The notes: generated by a model not told the origin, from the sequence alone. A stretch of DNA of 64,000 nt from Ruania alba (GCF_900105765.1 NZ_FNTX01000002.1:1178001-1242000); one strand, 5' to 3'. Positions 39,421 through 49,878 are shown, counted from the first letter of the stretch. Numbers and translations: made by a program.

Positions 39421-40712
39421 GAGGGATGCCCGCCTGCGTCGTCCTCGGCCTGGGGGAGCTCGAGACCGCGCAACCACCAGTCGCTACCGGTCTCGAGGTC
39501 GGAGACCAGCTGGGGCAGCATCAGTCCCCAACTGCCGATGCCCAGAGCTGCGAGGCCACTCCCGGTCTCGGCATCGAAGTTCTCGAAGTAGGCGCCGTGC
39601 TCCTCGAGGGAAGCCGCGTGCAACGTCATGATCCGCGCCGCGACCTCGCGCGCTTCATCGAAGTAGCCGTAGCGGCGCAGGTACTGGACGGCGAAGTAGT
39701 TGTGGAGCGCCCACACGGGGCCTTGCCAGTTCGAGCACGTTGCGGTGTCGATCGCGGGACCTTGCATCGCGTGATGTCCGATCGGCATGGCGATCCCGTT
39801 GTGCGCATTGTTGTAGTGCCGCGAGGACCTACTCAGCGACCGGATGCCGTAGTCGCTCCACATGTGTTCGGCGGAGAGAACGTACCGGTCGATGATTCGC
39901 CGAGCGCGGGTATCCGGGACGATGCCGAGCCAGAGCGGCCACAGGTTGGACGCATGCGCGGCACTGATGTGCTGAGAGGGCGACTGCCGCAGCGGCGGAA
40001 TGTAGAGGCTGTAGTAGAACGCGTCCTCCTCGTTCCAGAGCAGCCTGTTGATGCTCGCTGCAAGGCGCCTCGCGTATGCGGTGTGGCGCGATGCCCGGCG
40101 TTCGTCGCCGACTCGCGTAGCCAGCCAGGCGAACGCGGTGTGCTCGTAGACCATCTGGGCATTGAGGTCAACGGCTTCGACGACGTTCGGCTCCCAGGCC
40201 CAGTTCGCCGTCGCGTTGTCGCCGAAGCCTTCGTCGATGTGCAGCCACGTGAGGAGGCCCTCGCGTCCCATGTTGTGGGAGTGCCGGTACAGCAGGTAGG
40301 CCTCGAGCTGCTCGAAGCCCTCAGGCCCGAGCCACGTGACGTCGTCGGTCTCGCGCGAGAGCACGAAGCAACCCGCGGCGAGGAACGGGCGGATCTGGTA
40401 CGGCGGAGCGCTGTACCGGTCCTTCCCGATCCGCCGCTGGCCCTTGCCGTCGGGGCCGATGTGCTCGAGCAGGTTGAGGAGGCTGTTGCGGAGCGGCTCG
40501 GCGTCTCCGTCGATCAGGTACGCCGCGCCCGCCCAGATCGCGTCCCAGTCCGTGAGGTCCGGGTAGGTCTGTCCAGTCCCTGCGGACAAGTACGGTCGCG
40601 TCAGCATGCCGGCTGCTGGCCGTAGCAAGCCACTCTTGATCTCGGAGCGGTACGCATGGATCCGGTCGGCGTCTGACTGGAGCTTCGTCGGCTGGTCGGG
40701 AGCGTCGGGCAT
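39417..40712 (-). CDS. GH63/GH37-like (alpha/alpha)6 glycoside hydrolase
   Basis: 431 residues, no signal peptide. Marks of the trehalase/glucosidase-like MGH1-type barrel: DWDAIWAG (55-62), DLNAQMVYEH (182-191) and NWQGPVWALHNYF (328-340), the last being a near-invariant block of GH37/GH63 and mannosylglycerate-hydrolase-type enzymes. The frame ends by overlapping the sulfatase start. It is predicted to hydrolyse an imported oligosaccharide in the cytoplasm; the sugar and linkage cannot be told from sequence. GAGG precedes ATG 40712. Confidence 0.8.
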   Translation of the reverse strand: MPDAPDQPTKLQSDADRIHAYRSEIKSGLLRPAAGMLTRPYLSAGTGQTYPDLTDWDAIWAGAAYLIDGDAEPLRNSLLNLLEHIGPDGKGQRRIGKDRYSAPPYQIRPFLAAGCFVLSRETDDVTWLGPEGFEQLEAYLLYRHSHNMGREGLLTWLHIDEGFGDNATANWAWEPNVVEAVDLNAQMVYEHTAFAWLATRVGDERRASRHTAYARRLAASINRLLWNEEDAFYYSLYIPPLRQSPSQHISAAHASNLWPLWLGIVPDTRARRIIDRYVLSAEHMWSDYGIRSLSRSSRHYNNAHNGIAMPIGHHAMQGPAIDTATCSNWQGPVWALHNYFAVQYLRRYGYFDEAREVAARIMTLHAASLEEHGAYFENFDAETGSGLAALGIGSWGLMLPQLVSDLETGSDWWLRGLELPQAEDDAGGHPS

Positions 40713-40743
40713 CGAAAACCTCGTTCTTGGGTCAGGGACTGCA

Positions 40744-40782
40744 GGCGCGAGCGGACGGTGACTCTCGGCGTCCGCCCGCGCC
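40744..40782 (-). terminator. Intercistronic hairpin after the binding-protein gene
   Basis: GGCGCGAGCGGACG (40744-40757) pairs with CGTCCGCCCGCGCC (40769-40782) with one mismatch. It lies in the 94-base gap between the binding protein and the glycosidase. Such hairpins often leave the binding-protein mRNA more abundant than the downstream message. Confidence 0.5.
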
Positions 40783-40806
40783 GGGCGGAGCGGCGAGCAG
40801 GTTCAG

Positions 40807-42786
40807 CTACTCGCGGAAGTACTGGCAGGGATTGGTGCTTGCCGGATTCGGGTATGCCCCGGTCACCAGGTTCTCGGGGACGTTGTGGAAGTCGTTCTTG
40901 ACGATCCCGAATGCGTCGGCCCACAGGGAGATGCCGATCGTGTAGAACTCCTCCTTGGCGATCTGCAGGATCTCCGTGAGGATTTCTTTCTGCCGATCGG
41001 CATCGGCGACGGTGGTGAGCTCGTCGTACAGCTCCATCTGCCGCTTGACTGGTTCGATCGGCTCCTCGCCCGCCTCGCCCCGGCTGGTGTACCACTGCAT
41101 CCACGGGAGGGCGTACCTGCTGAACGGGCCGAAGGGGAAGTACATGCTCGGTTCGACCAGAGCATTCAGCCCGCCGGTGGCGAAGTGGACAGCAGCATCG
41201 TGCTGATTGCCGTTCAGCCGCTCGGTGTAGAGCGACGGGTCCTCGGACTTGATGGTGATCTCGATGCCGACGGCCTGCCAGTCGTCTTTGACGAACTGCA
41301 TCGAGTCGACGTCGGGCGTTCGCTGGACCATGGCCTCGACCTCGAAGGAGATCGGGTTTCCGTCGGGCCCGAGGCGGATCCCGTTCCCGTTCGTCTCGGT
41401 GTAGCCGGCCCGATCGAGGAACTCGTTGGCGAGGTCGACGTCGTACTCGGTGTACTGGTGAGCCATTTCCTCGTCGTAGAACTCCGACGACGGCCGAGGC
41501 GACGCCTGGTAGGGCTCGCCCTGGCGGGCATAGACGGCGTCGATGATCGCCTGGCGGTTGATCGCATGGGAGAGCCCGATGCGGAAATCCTTGTTCTGGA
41601 AGATCTCCCGCTTGACCGCGTCTTGGTGGGCGAGGTTGAGCTGGATGACGGGCGCTACCGAGTGCGATCGCTCGATACTGATGAAGTCGTAGTTGCCATC
41701 CTCGCGGTTCTCGGCGAACAAGGGCTTGTTGGTCGACTGGCCGATGTTCGGGAAATGGAAGTCGAGTTCTCCGTTGATCGCATTGAGCGTGAGGGCCTCG
41801 ACGTCGGAGTAGACCGGGAAGTTGACCGTGTCGATGTAGGGCAGCTGGCTCCCCTCGGGGTCGACCTTCCAGTAGTACGGGTTCCGAGTGGCGACGAACT
41901 CCTGGACGTCCTCGTTCAGGCCGTGGTCGAGGACCCACGCGGAGAGCGTCGGCAGTTCCGGGTTGTTGTACCGCGTATCGAAGGTTCCTCCCTTCGCGGC
42001 GAATAGCTCGACCCAGCTACTGGCGCCCTCCTCGGCGATCAGGGCGTCGATGTCGTCGGCGTAGTCCGGGTGGAACTGGGAGAGGTAGTGCTTCGGGGAC
42101 CGAGTGATCTGATCGCCCTCCTGGGCCATCTTCGACAGGAAGAGGCCGTTCGGTTGCGCGAAGGTGAACGTGACCGTGTAGTCGTCGAGCTTCTCCACCA
42201 CCACGGGTTCACCGGCCGAGGTGAGCCACGATGTCTTGGCCGGGTAGAGGTCGTCGTTGAGGAAGACGGCCTCGTACCAGAACATGATGTCGTCGGCGGT
42301 CAACGGCTCGCCGTCGGACCACCGCATCCCCTCGCGCAGGGTGAACGTGTACTGCGTGCTGTCGTCGCTGTACTCGAACGACTCCGCCACGTTGGCGACC
42401 ACGCCCTGTGCGGTCATGTCTGTGGTGTTCGGCTGGAACGTGACCAGGTACTCGCCGCCGATGGTGAAGTCCACCCAGGCACCGCTGTTGGCGGCGCCGA
42501 GCATCGCCGTGCGCCACGACCCGCCGTAGATCCCTACGCGATCGACCGGTTCGACGACCGACGGAGCGGACGGAAGGCGTTCCTCGACCGGGGGAAGGTC
42601 GCCTGCCTCCACCCGGGCGGCGAGGTCGGGCGCCTCGGCTCCCTTCTCAGCCGAGGTGCCGTTCCCGCCGTCACCCCCCTCGTCCAAGAGGTCGCAGCCG
42701 CTGACGAGGAAGGAGGTGGCAAGCGCCCCACCTCCCAGTACGAGGAAGTTCCGGCGCGGCATGTTCTGCAGTGTGCTGTCTCGCAT
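40807..42786 (-). CDS. ABC oligosaccharide/peptide-binding lipoprotein (SBP family 5)
   Basis: 659 residues. Tat-like lipoprotein signal PRRNFLVLGGG with lipobox VSGC and Cys31 as the lipidated residue; an Asp/Gly-rich linker follows. Family-5 blocks include YTFTLREGMRWSDGEPLTADDIMFWYEAV, FPNIGQSTNKP and IGLSHAINRQAIIDAVY. Such proteins bind peptides but in carbohydrate loci often bind oligosaccharides. AAAGGAGC precedes ATG 42786. It heads the minus operon and is divergent from the matching permease genes, with two LacI-type operators between them. Confidence 0.92.
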   Translation of the reverse strand: MRDSTLQNMPRRNFLVLGGGALATSFLVSGCDLLDEGGDGGNGTSAEKGAEAPDLAARVEAGDLPPVEERLPSAPSVVEPVDRVGIYGGSWRTAMLGAANSGAWVDFTIGGEYLVTFQPNTTDMTAQGVVANVAESFEYSDDSTQYTFTLREGMRWSDGEPLTADDIMFWYEAVFLNDDLYPAKTSWLTSAGEPVVVEKLDDYTVTFTFAQPNGLFLSKMAQEGDQITRSPKHYLSQFHPDYADDIDALIAEEGASSWVELFAAKGGTFDTRYNNPELPTLSAWVLDHGLNEDVQEFVATRNPYYWKVDPEGSQLPYIDTVNFPVYSDVEALTLNAINGELDFHFPNIGQSTNKPLFAENREDGNYDFISIERSHSVAPVIQLNLAHQDAVKREIFQNKDFRIGLSHAINRQAIIDAVYARQGEPYQASPRPSSEFYDEEMAHQYTEYDVDLANEFLDRAGYTETNGNGIRLGPDGNPISFEVEAMVQRTPDVDSMQFVKDDWQAVGIEITIKSEDPSLYTERLNGNQHDAAVHFATGGLNALVEPSMYFPFGPFSRYALPWMQWYTSRGEAGEEPIEPVKRQMELYDELTTVADADRQKEILTEILQIAKEEFYTIGISLWADAFGIVKNDFHNVPENLVTGAYPNPASTNPCQYFRE

Positions 42787-42928
42787 CGTGTCTCAGCTCC
42801 TTTGCTCTCGACTCGGCCTGCGCGGCGTTGCCTCGGCCGTCGGGCAGACGGCCACGTCTGGCATCGGATCCGGTCGGGTCCGATGTGCAACGTGAGGAGA
42901 TTCCGCGTCGCGGCGACGGATTGTCGTC

Positions 42929-42940
42929 CAATACGTTTCA
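42929..42940 (-). promoter_or_regulatory. LacI-type operator near the binding-protein gene
   Basis: CAATACGTTTCA (minus strand TGAAACGTATTG) resembles the operator at 43071 and the palindrome at 31344. It is 143 bases upstream of the binding-protein start. The divergent region 42787-43194 otherwise shows no gene. Confidence 0.45.
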
Positions 42941-43070
42941 ATGCATCGGCAATCCTTCAGTGGTCGCGATCCAGGATGTTTGGCGGATTCCGGCCACTTA
43001 TCGCCACTGGCGTGGCTCGCGTTGCGGTGCTCATGCTTGCCCAGCTGCATGCATAGTGTCAAGAGTAGTC

Positions 43071-43082
43071 TGATACGATTCA
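43071..43082 (+). promoter_or_regulatory. LacI-type operator before the permease operon
   Basis: TGATACGATTCA (other strand TGAATCGTATCA) is identical to the 12-mer at 51657-51668 before a sulfatase gene. It is 113 bases before the permease start. Confidence 0.6.
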
Positions 43083-43194
43083 ATCGGCAAGCCGCGGAGA
43101 TGCGGTGTGCACGTTGGAGGTGAGGGTCGATGATGATGCGGTCGCTGGCCGGCTGTGTGATGGCCACGCCGGCCCGGACGGAAGGTGTGACTCC

Positions 43195-44148
43195 GTGTTG
43201 AGCTTTTTGGGTCGGCGGGTGCTGTACATGGTGCCGACTCTGTTCCTGATCTCGATCGCGGCGTTCGTGATCATCCAGTTGCCGCCCGGCGACTATGCGA
43301 CGTCGTACGTGGCGCGTTTGGAGGCTGAGGGGCAGAGTGTCGACACGGCGCAGCTGGAGGCGCTGCAAAGTCGGTACGGTCTCGGTGATCCGATGCTGGC
43401 GCAGTACTGGAAGTGGATCTCGGGGATCGTGTTCCATCTGGACTTCGGCTACTCGTTCGAGTACGCGGCGCCGGTGGGGGGCCTGTTGGCGGATCGCCTG
43501 CCGTTGACGGTCCTCTTGTCGTTGTCGACGTTGCTGTTCACGTGGGCGGTGGCATTGCCGATCGGGGTGTACTCGGCGTTGAAGCAGTACTCGGTGGGTG
43601 ACTACATCGTCACGACTATCGGCTTCTTGGGGTTGGCGACACCGAACTTCCTGCTCGCTCTGATCATGATGTGGCTGGCGTTCTCGACGTTCGGGTTGAG
43701 CGTGGGGACGAACAACCTGCCCACACTCATCATCGCGATCATCGTGCTCGGCACTGCCGGGACGGCAGGGTTGATCCGGATCCTTCGGGCGAACTTGTTG
43801 GACGAGCTGCGCAAGCCCTATGTGGTGGCGGCCCGGGCGCAGGGCATGGCCGAAGGCCCATTGTTGTTGCGCTACCCGCTGCGCGTGGCGCTGAACCCGT
43901 TCATCTCCACCATTGGGTGGTTGCTGCCCGGGATCATCGGCGGTGAGGTCATCGTGGCGCAGGTCGCCAACCTGAGCACCATCGGCCCGCTGTTGCTGGG
44001 TGCGTTGCGCAGTCAGGACATGTATCTGGCCGGGTCGATCATCCTGATCACCGCGGTGCTCACGGTGATCGGGACGCTGCTCTCGGACCTGGCGTTGGCC
44101 TGGGCTGATCCGAGGGTGCGGCTACGCACGGTGGGAGGTGGCGCATGA
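43195..44148 (+). CDS. ABC transporter permease, DppB/OppB type
   Basis: 317 residues from GTG 43195, preceded by GGAAGG; upstream parts of the frame run through the operator region. The N-terminus LSFLGRRVLYMVPTLFLISIAAFVIIQLPPGD is typical of this family, followed by further membrane spans and the EAA-like loop RKPYVVAARAQGMAEGPLLLRYPLRVALNP. Part of a peptide/oligosaccharide importer with the divergent family-5 binding protein. It overlaps the next permease gene by 4 bases. Confidence 0.93.
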   Translation: MLSFLGRRVLYMVPTLFLISIAAFVIIQLPPGDYATSYVARLEAEGQSVDTAQLEALQSRYGLGDPMLAQYWKWISGIVFHLDFGYSFEYAAPVGGLLADRLPLTVLLSLSTLLFTWAVALPIGVYSALKQYSVGDYIVTTIGFLGLATPNFLLALIMMWLAFSTFGLSVGTNNLPTLIIAIIVLGTAGTAGLIRILRANLLDELRKPYVVAARAQGMAEGPLLLRYPLRVALNPFISTIGWLLPGIIGGEVIVAQVANLSTIGPLLLGALRSQDMYLAGSIILITAVLTVIGTLLSDLALAWADPRVRLRTVGGGA

Positions 44149-45338
44149 ACGCGCAGGTCAGTATGCAGACACCAGGGATCGACTCCCAGGGCGAGCCCGG
44201 CGGGGTACCCACCGACACCGGAACGCGCCGGGGCCGCAAGGGGGCCGGCGCAGCGAAGGCGTCGCAGTGGCGCCTGATCGCGCGGCGGTTCCGCAAACAT
44301 CGGCTGGCGATGATCGGCCTGATCATGACGCTGTTCCTGTACGTCGTTGCGGCGTTCGCGGCGTTCATCGCGCCGTATGGCAGCGGAGACCTGAATGCGG
44401 AGTTCACGTACGCGCCGCCGACTCCATTGCAGGTGGTGGATACCTCCGGCGACGGGTGGGACTGGGGCCTGTATTACCACGGCTACTCGGTCGAGCAGGA
44501 CCCGGAGACGCTGGCGTTGGCGTTCACGGTGGACGAGTCGGTGAAGGTTCCGGTGGAACTCTTCGCCGAAGGACCGGAGTATCGGTTCTGGGGGTTGTTC
44601 ACCACGAATGTGCATCTGATCGGGCCGGCCGATCCGGACACAGCCCACCCGATGTACCTGTGGGGCGCGGACCGGTTGGGGCATGACCTGTTCTCCCGGG
44701 TGGTGCTGGGTACGCAGATCTCGATGTCGGTGGGCCTGGTCGGTGTGTCGTTGGCGTTCGTGCTTGGGATCACCCTCGGCGGGTTGTCCGGCTACTTCGG
44801 TGGCCGGGTCGACACGCTGATCCAGCGCATCATCGAGACGTTCATGGCGATCCCGACGCTGCCGTTGTGGCTCGGCCTAGCGGCCGCGGTCCCGCGGGAT
44901 TGGGGCCCGGTACAGCAGTATCTGGCCATCACGGTGGTGCTCTCGTTGGTGGGCTGGACCGGGTTGGCCCGTGAAGTCCGGGGCCGGTTTCTCTCGCTGC
45001 GTGAGGAGGATTTCGTCACGGCGGCGAAGCTGGACGGTGCGGGGAAGCCCACGATCATCTTCTCCCACATGCTGCCGTCGTTCACCTCGCACCTGATCGC
45101 GACGCTGACGCTGTCGATCCCGGCGATGATCTTGGCCGAGACTGCGCTCTCCTTCCTCGGTATCGGCCTCCAGCCGCCGACGGTCTCCTGGGGCGTGCTG
45201 TTGCAGGAGGCGCAGAACCTGCGGGCGATCGCCACCGCGCCGTGGTTGATGCTGCCCGGCGCTGCCGTGGTCGTGGCCGTCCTGTCCCTGAACTTCCTCG
45301 GCGACGGACTGCGGGACAGCGCCGACCCGTACCGATGA
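44145..45338 (+). CDS. ABC transporter permease, DppC/OppC type
   Basis: 397 residues, longer than usual because of a loop of about 90 residues after the first membrane span (PTPLQVVDTSGDGWDWGLYYHGYS onward), which is seen in some members of this group. The core has LGADRLGHDLFSRV-like GADRLGHDLFSRVVLGTQIS, five membrane segments and the EAA loop EDFVTAAKLDGAGKPTIIFSHMLP. ATGA overlap with the previous and next genes supports one operon. Partner of the DppB-type permease. Confidence 0.93.
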   Translation: MNAQVSMQTPGIDSQGEPGGVPTDTGTRRGRKGAGAAKASQWRLIARRFRKHRLAMIGLIMTLFLYVVAAFAAFIAPYGSGDLNAEFTYAPPTPLQVVDTSGDGWDWGLYYHGYSVEQDPETLALAFTVDESVKVPVELFAEGPEYRFWGLFTTNVHLIGPADPDTAHPMYLWGADRLGHDLFSRVVLGTQISMSVGLVGVSLAFVLGITLGGLSGYFGGRVDTLIQRIIETFMAIPTLPLWLGLAAAVPRDWGPVQQYLAITVVLSLVGWTGLAREVRGRFLSLREEDFVTAAKLDGAGKPTIIFSHMLPSFTSHLIATLTLSIPAMILAETALSFLGIGLQPPTVSWGVLLQEAQNLRAIATAPWLMLPGAAVVVAVLSLNFLGDGLRDSADPYR

Positions 45339-47560
45339 TGGAAGACGAGCCGATGACATCACAGAGTGATTCCATGACCCAGACCGCATCCGCGCCGACC
45401 GACGGCGGCAATGTCCTGTCCGTCGACGGCCTGCGGACCTATTTTCACACCGACGACGGGGTGGTCAAGGCTGCCGACGGCGTCACCTTTACCGTGCCGC
45501 GGGGCAGGACCATGTGCGTGGTCGGGGAGTCGGGGTGCGGCAAGTCCATCACGGCACGCTCGATCGCGGGGCTGGTCGACGCCCCCGGGCGCGTCGAGGG
45601 GGGCACCGTCAGGTTCCAGCGCGAACCGAACGGTGAGGTGGTCGACCTCGCTGCCCTCGATCCCCGAGGTGCGGAGATTCGCGAGATCCGTGGCGGTCAG
45701 ATCGGGTTCGTCTTCCAGGAGCCGGGTGCCTCGCTGTCGCCGATGTACACGATCGGTGCCCAGCTCTCCCGGGCGATCCGCTTGCACCAGCCCATCTCGA
45801 AGGCAGAGGCCAAGGAACAGGCGATCGATCACCTGCGTCGTGTCGGTATCCCGCGCGCCGACAAGCGATTCGACGCGTACCCGTTCCAACTCTCGGGCGG
45901 GATGAACCAGCGCGCGATGATCGCCATCGCTCTGGCGAACGACCCGGCTCTGTTGATCGCCGATGAGCCGACCACCGCACTCGACGTGACCACCCAGGCG
46001 AGGATCCTCGACCTGCTCGCCGAGCTCCAGGACGAGACCGGCATGTCGATGTTGTTCATCACCCACGACCTCGGTGTCGTCGCCGAGATCGCGGACGACG
46101 TCACCGTGATGTACCTCGGCACCGTCGTCGAACGCGGCAGTGTGACGGACATCTTCGACCGGCCGCAGCATCCTTACACCAAGGCTCTGCTCGAATCGAT
46201 CCCGTCGATCTCACCCGAGAACCGCGGGAAGAAGCTCCCCGCCATCTCCGGGATCGTTCCTCACCCGAGCGAACGCCCCGACGGGTGTCCGTTCCACACC
46301 CGATGCGCCGTCGCGATCTCCGGTCTGTGCGACACGACCGCGCCGCCGGTGATCGAGCAGAACGACGGGCGCCTCGCCGCCTGCCACCTTCTGGACCCCG
46401 ACCGTCCGGAGGGCCCGTCCGACTCGGGCACGAAGCCAGCACCCGACGCGGAGACGGCGGCTGCACCCGCGGCTGCACCCGCCACCGCGGACGCACCCGC
46501 CCAGGCCGAGACGCCGTCGGACAAGGGACGGCGAGGCAGCGACGAACCGTTGCTCTCCGTACGGGACCTCCGGGTGCACTTCCCGATCCGTAGCGGCTTC
46601 TTCAGCCGAGTCACCGGCAAGGTCCACGCCGTCGACGGGGTCGACCTGGACATCCGTCAGGGCGAGACCCTCGGCCTGGTCGGAGAATCCGGCTGCGGCA
46701 AGACCACCTTGGGGCGCACCATCGTGCGGGCCATCGACCCCACCGAGGGCACGATCACCTACCACCCGGGCGGTGAGGACATTGACCTGACCGCCCTGGA
46801 CAACAACGCGCTGCGCCGCTACCGCGGTGAGATCCGCATGATTTTCCAGGACCCGTTCACCTCGCTGAACCCCCGGAAGAACCTGTTGCAGATCGTCGGT
46901 GAGCCGCTGACCAAGATCAAGCAGGAGGACGACTCCAGCATCGAGGACGAGGTCGCAAGTATGTTGCGGCGTGTCGGGCTGCGCCCGGAGTATTTGCGCC
47001 GTTACCCGCACGCGTTCTCCGGTGGTGAGCGCCAGCGCGTGAACATCGCCCGCGCCCTGATCACCCGGCCGCGGCTGGTGGTCGCCGACGAGGCCGTCTC
47101 CGCGCTGGACGTGTCGGTGCGGGCGCAGATCCTCAACCTGCTGGGAGACCTCCAGGAGGAGTACGACCTGACGTACCTGTTCATCTCCCACGACCTCTCC
47201 GTCGTCGAGCATCTCTGCGACCGAGTCGCCGTGATGTACCTCGGTCGCGTGGTGGAGCAGGCTGACACCGACGAACTGTTCACAGCGCCGCGTCATCCCT
47301 ACACCGAGGCGCTCTTCTCGGCGGTGCCCCAGCCTGACCCCCACCGGCGCGATGACGGCCGGCGCGTCCGCCTCAACGACGAGCTGCCCGACCCGACCAA
47401 CCCGCCCGCCGGCTGCCCGTTCCACACTCGATGCCCGCACCGTCGCGACGAGCTCTGCGACTCGGACATTCCCATGCTCAGCGAACTGGCTCCGGCCCAC
47501 CGCGCCGCCTGCCACTACCCACTCGAAACAACCGGCGACGAGGAACGAGAGAAGGCATGA
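45335..47560 (+). CDS. Fused double ABC ATPase, DppD-DppF type
   Basis: 741 residues holding two complete ATPase domains that are separate proteins in the classic Dpp/Opp systems. First domain: Walker A GESGCGKS (64-71), signature [12 protein letters not shown], Walker [10 protein letters not shown]. Second domain from about residue 405: Walker A GESGCGKT near 450, signature [12 protein letters not shown], Walker [13 protein letters not shown]. Both end with the CPFHTRC-type cysteine motif of this family. An Ala/Pro/Asp-rich linker joins them. ATG 45335 overlaps the permease stop; ATG 45353 with GGAAG upstream is an alternative start. It energises the two preceding permeases. Confidence 0.93.
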   Translation: MMEDEPMTSQSDSMTQTASAPTDGGNVLSVDGLRTYFHTDDGVVKAADGVTFTVPRGRTMCVVGESGCGKSITARSIAGLVDAPGRVEGGTVRFQREPNGEVVDLAALDPRGAEIREIRGGQIGFVFQEPGASLSPMYTIGAQLSRAIRLHQPISKAEAKEQAIDHLRRVGIPRADKRFDAYPFQLSGGMNQRAMIAIALANDPALLIADEPTTALDVTTQARILDLLAELQDETGMSMLFITHDLGVVAEIADDVTVMYLGTVVERGSVTDIFDRPQHPYTKALLESIPSISPENRGKKLPAISGIVPHPSERPDGCPFHTRCAVAISGLCDTTAPPVIEQNDGRLAACHLLDPDRPEGPSDSGTKPAPDAETAAAPAAAPATADAPAQAETPSDKGRRGSDEPLLSVRDLRVHFPIRSGFFSRVTGKVHAVDGVDLDIRQGETLGLVGESGCGKTTLGRTIVRAIDPTEGTITYHPGGEDIDLTALDNNALRRYRGEIRMIFQDPFTSLNPRKNLLQIVGEPLTKIKQEDDSSIEDEVASMLRRVGLRPEYLRRYPHAFSGGERQRVNIARALITRPRLVVADEAVSALDVSVRAQILNLLGDLQEEYDLTYLFISHDLSVVEHLCDRVAVMYLGRVVEQADTDELFTAPRHPYTEALFSAVPQPDPHRRDDGRRVRLNDELPDPTNPPAGCPFHTRCPHRRDELCDSDIPMLSELAPAHRAACHYPLETTGDEEREKA

Positions 47561-49872
47561 CGACGCATCACCCGGGCGACCCCAAGGACAGCACCGACAG
47601 GGACGTCAGCTCACCACTCCATGGCGCCACGATGATCGCGCCCGACCAGGACTTCGACGGCGCACCTCTTCTCCGCACGGAGTTCTCCCTCGCCAGCGGG
47701 CACGGCGACGTGGTCGCGGCCACGCTGACCAGCACCGCGCTCGGCGTCCACGAGATGTTCGTCAACGGGCAGCCCGTCGGCCCGGACGTGCTCTCGCCCG
47801 GTTGGTCGAGCTACCAGTGGCGCCTACGGTGGCGCAGTCATGACATCACCGAGCGGCTCCCCTCCGAGGGGCAGGTGGCGATCGGTGCCGCGCTCGGCAA
47901 CGGCTGGTATCGCGGCCGGCTCGGTTTCACGGGTGGCCGCGCCCTCTACGGGGACGAGCTCGGCCTGATCGCCCAGCTCGAGGTCACCTACGCGGACGGA
48001 CACGTCCAAACGGTCGTGACCGGGGAGACGTGGCGGTCCGGCCCGTCGAGCACCGTTGCGAACGACCTCTACGACGGTCAGACGATCGACGCCCGCCGCA
48101 GCACACCGGGCTGGAACGCTCCCGGCTTCGACGACGAGGCATGGGCCGGGATCCATGCCCTCGACTTCGATCGCGGCCGATTGACCGCACCGATCGGCCC
48201 GCCCGTGGTCCGGCACGAGACGATCAGGCCGACGGCGATCTTCACCTCGCCGTCGGGCAAGACCCTGGTGGACTTCGGCCAGAATCTCGTCGGTTGGATC
48301 CGGTTCTCGGTGTCCGCGCCCGCTGGTACGACGATCACGATCCGGCATGCCGAGGTGCTGGAGCACGGCGAACTTGGCACTCGGCCGCTGCGCGATGTCG
48401 AGGCAACCGACCGGTTCATCACATCTGGGGATGTGGACCATTTTGAGCCGACGCTGACGTTCCACGGCTTCCGCTACGCGGAGGTCACGGGTTGGCCTGG
48501 CGAGCTGACGACGGACTCGTTGGAGGCTGTCGTCGTCAGTTCCGATCTGCGCAGGATCGGTTCCTTCGAATGCTCCGACGACATGATCAACAAGCTCCAC
48601 GAGAACGTGGTCTGGGGGCAGCGCGGCAACTTCCTCGACTTGCCGACCGACTGCCCGCAACGCGACGAGCGCCTCGGCTGGACCGGTGATATCTCCGTGT
48701 TCGCCGACACCGCGGCCTATCTCTTCGACGTCAAGGACTTCCTGGCGGACTGGTTGGCCGATCTCAGGTTCGAGCAGAGCCATCAGAACGGCCGCGTCCC
48801 GTTCGTGGTCCCCGACGTGATCAGGATCGGCCCGAGGGACCCGGACCGAGGCGACGAGAAGGACGGCGCGATCACGGCGATCTGGGGCGACGCGGCCGTC
48901 TGGGTGCCGTGGTCCCTGTACCAGGCCTACGGCGACCTGACGATCCTGGCGGACCAGTACGGGTCGATGGTCGCCCACGCCACAGCGATCGCGGAGCACC
49001 TGTCTCCGAGCGGAGTGTGGGACACCGGCTTCCAGTTCGCCGACTGGCTCGACCCGGACGCGCCACCAGACCGTCCAGGTGCCGCCAAGGCGGACAAGGG
49101 TGTCGTCTCCACGGCGTGTGCCTATCGGACCGCGGACCTTGTCTCACGCACGGCAGAACTGCTCGGGAACACCGAGGACAGTCAAAGGTTCCGCACCATG
49201 GCTGACGGCCTGAAACGTGCCTTCCATGAGCACTACGTGGACGAGCGTGGCACAGTCGCCAGCGACTGCGCCACGGTCTATGCTCTGGCGATCCAGTTCG
49301 GCCTCGTCGACGGCGCCCAACGGGGCTTCGCCGGACAACGGCTCGCCGAGCTGGTCGCCGAGGCCGGATACCGGGTATCGACCGGTTTCGCCGGTACCCC
49401 GTTCGTGACCTGGGCACTGAGTGAGACAGGGCACCTGGATGCCGCCTACCGCCTCCTCCTCGAGAAGGAGTGCCCGTCGTGGCTGTACCCCGTGACGATG
49501 GGCGCCACCACGATATGGGAGCGGTGGAACTCCATGCTTCCGGACGGTTCCATCAACCCGGGCAAGATGACGAGTTTCAACCACTACGCACTCGGCGCCG
49601 TCGCGGACTGGCTGCACAAGGCGGTGGCCGGCATCCAACCCGCCGAACCGGGCTACTCGCGCATCCGAATCACCCCCAAGCCGGGCGGTGGTCTGACCTG
49701 GGCGCGGTCCAGCCTGGTCACCCCGCACGGCGAGGTGAGCTCATCCTGGCGCCTCGATGGCGACGAGTTCCACCTGGATGTTGCCATTCCCGACGGGACG
49801 ACGGCGGAGGTCACGCTGCCCGGCGGCGAGACGGTCACGGCCGGGCCGGGTGAGCACCGCTTCACCGCCTGA
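47557..49872 (+). CDS. Alpha-L-rhamnosidase, GH78
   Basis: 771 residues, no signal peptide. The N-terminal beta domains (ALGVHEMFVNGQPVGPDVLSPGWSSYQWR, GNGWYRGRLGF, VDFGQNLVGWIRF) and the catalytic barrel with DCPQRDERLGWTGD (365-378), VWGQRGNF and NHYALGAVADWLHK are GH78 hallmarks. It cleaves terminal alpha-L-rhamnose, here in the cytoplasm after import. The ATG overlaps the ATPase stop by 4 bases and GAGAAGG precedes it, so transporter and rhamnosidase are one operon. This gene gives the clearest clue that the locus handles a rhamnose-containing glycan. Confidence 0.93.
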   Translation: MTTHHPGDPKDSTDRDVSSPLHGATMIAPDQDFDGAPLLRTEFSLASGHGDVVAATLTSTALGVHEMFVNGQPVGPDVLSPGWSSYQWRLRWRSHDITERLPSEGQVAIGAALGNGWYRGRLGFTGGRALYGDELGLIAQLEVTYADGHVQTVVTGETWRSGPSSTVANDLYDGQTIDARRSTPGWNAPGFDDEAWAGIHALDFDRGRLTAPIGPPVVRHETIRPTAIFTSPSGKTLVDFGQNLVGWIRFSVSAPAGTTITIRHAEVLEHGELGTRPLRDVEATDRFITSGDVDHFEPTLTFHGFRYAEVTGWPGELTTDSLEAVVVSSDLRRIGSFECSDDMINKLHENVVWGQRGNFLDLPTDCPQRDERLGWTGDISVFADTAAYLFDVKDFLADWLADLRFEQSHQNGRVPFVVPDVIRIGPRDPDRGDEKDGAITAIWGDAAVWVPWSLYQAYGDLTILADQYGSMVAHATAIAEHLSPSGVWDTGFQFADWLDPDAPPDRPGAAKADKGVVSTACAYRTADLVSRTAELLGNTEDSQRFRTMADGLKRAFHEHYVDERGTVASDCATVYALAIQFGLVDGAQRGFAGQRLAELVAEAGYRVSTGFAGTPFVTWALSETGHLDAAYRLLLEKECPSWLYPVTMGATTIWERWNSMLPDGSINPGKMTSFNHYALGAVADWLHKAVAGIQPAEPGYSRIRITPKPGGGLTWARSSLVTPHGEVSSSWRLDGDEFHLDVAIPDGTTAEVTLPGGETVTAGPGEHRFTA

Positions 49873-49878
49873 ATGGCC

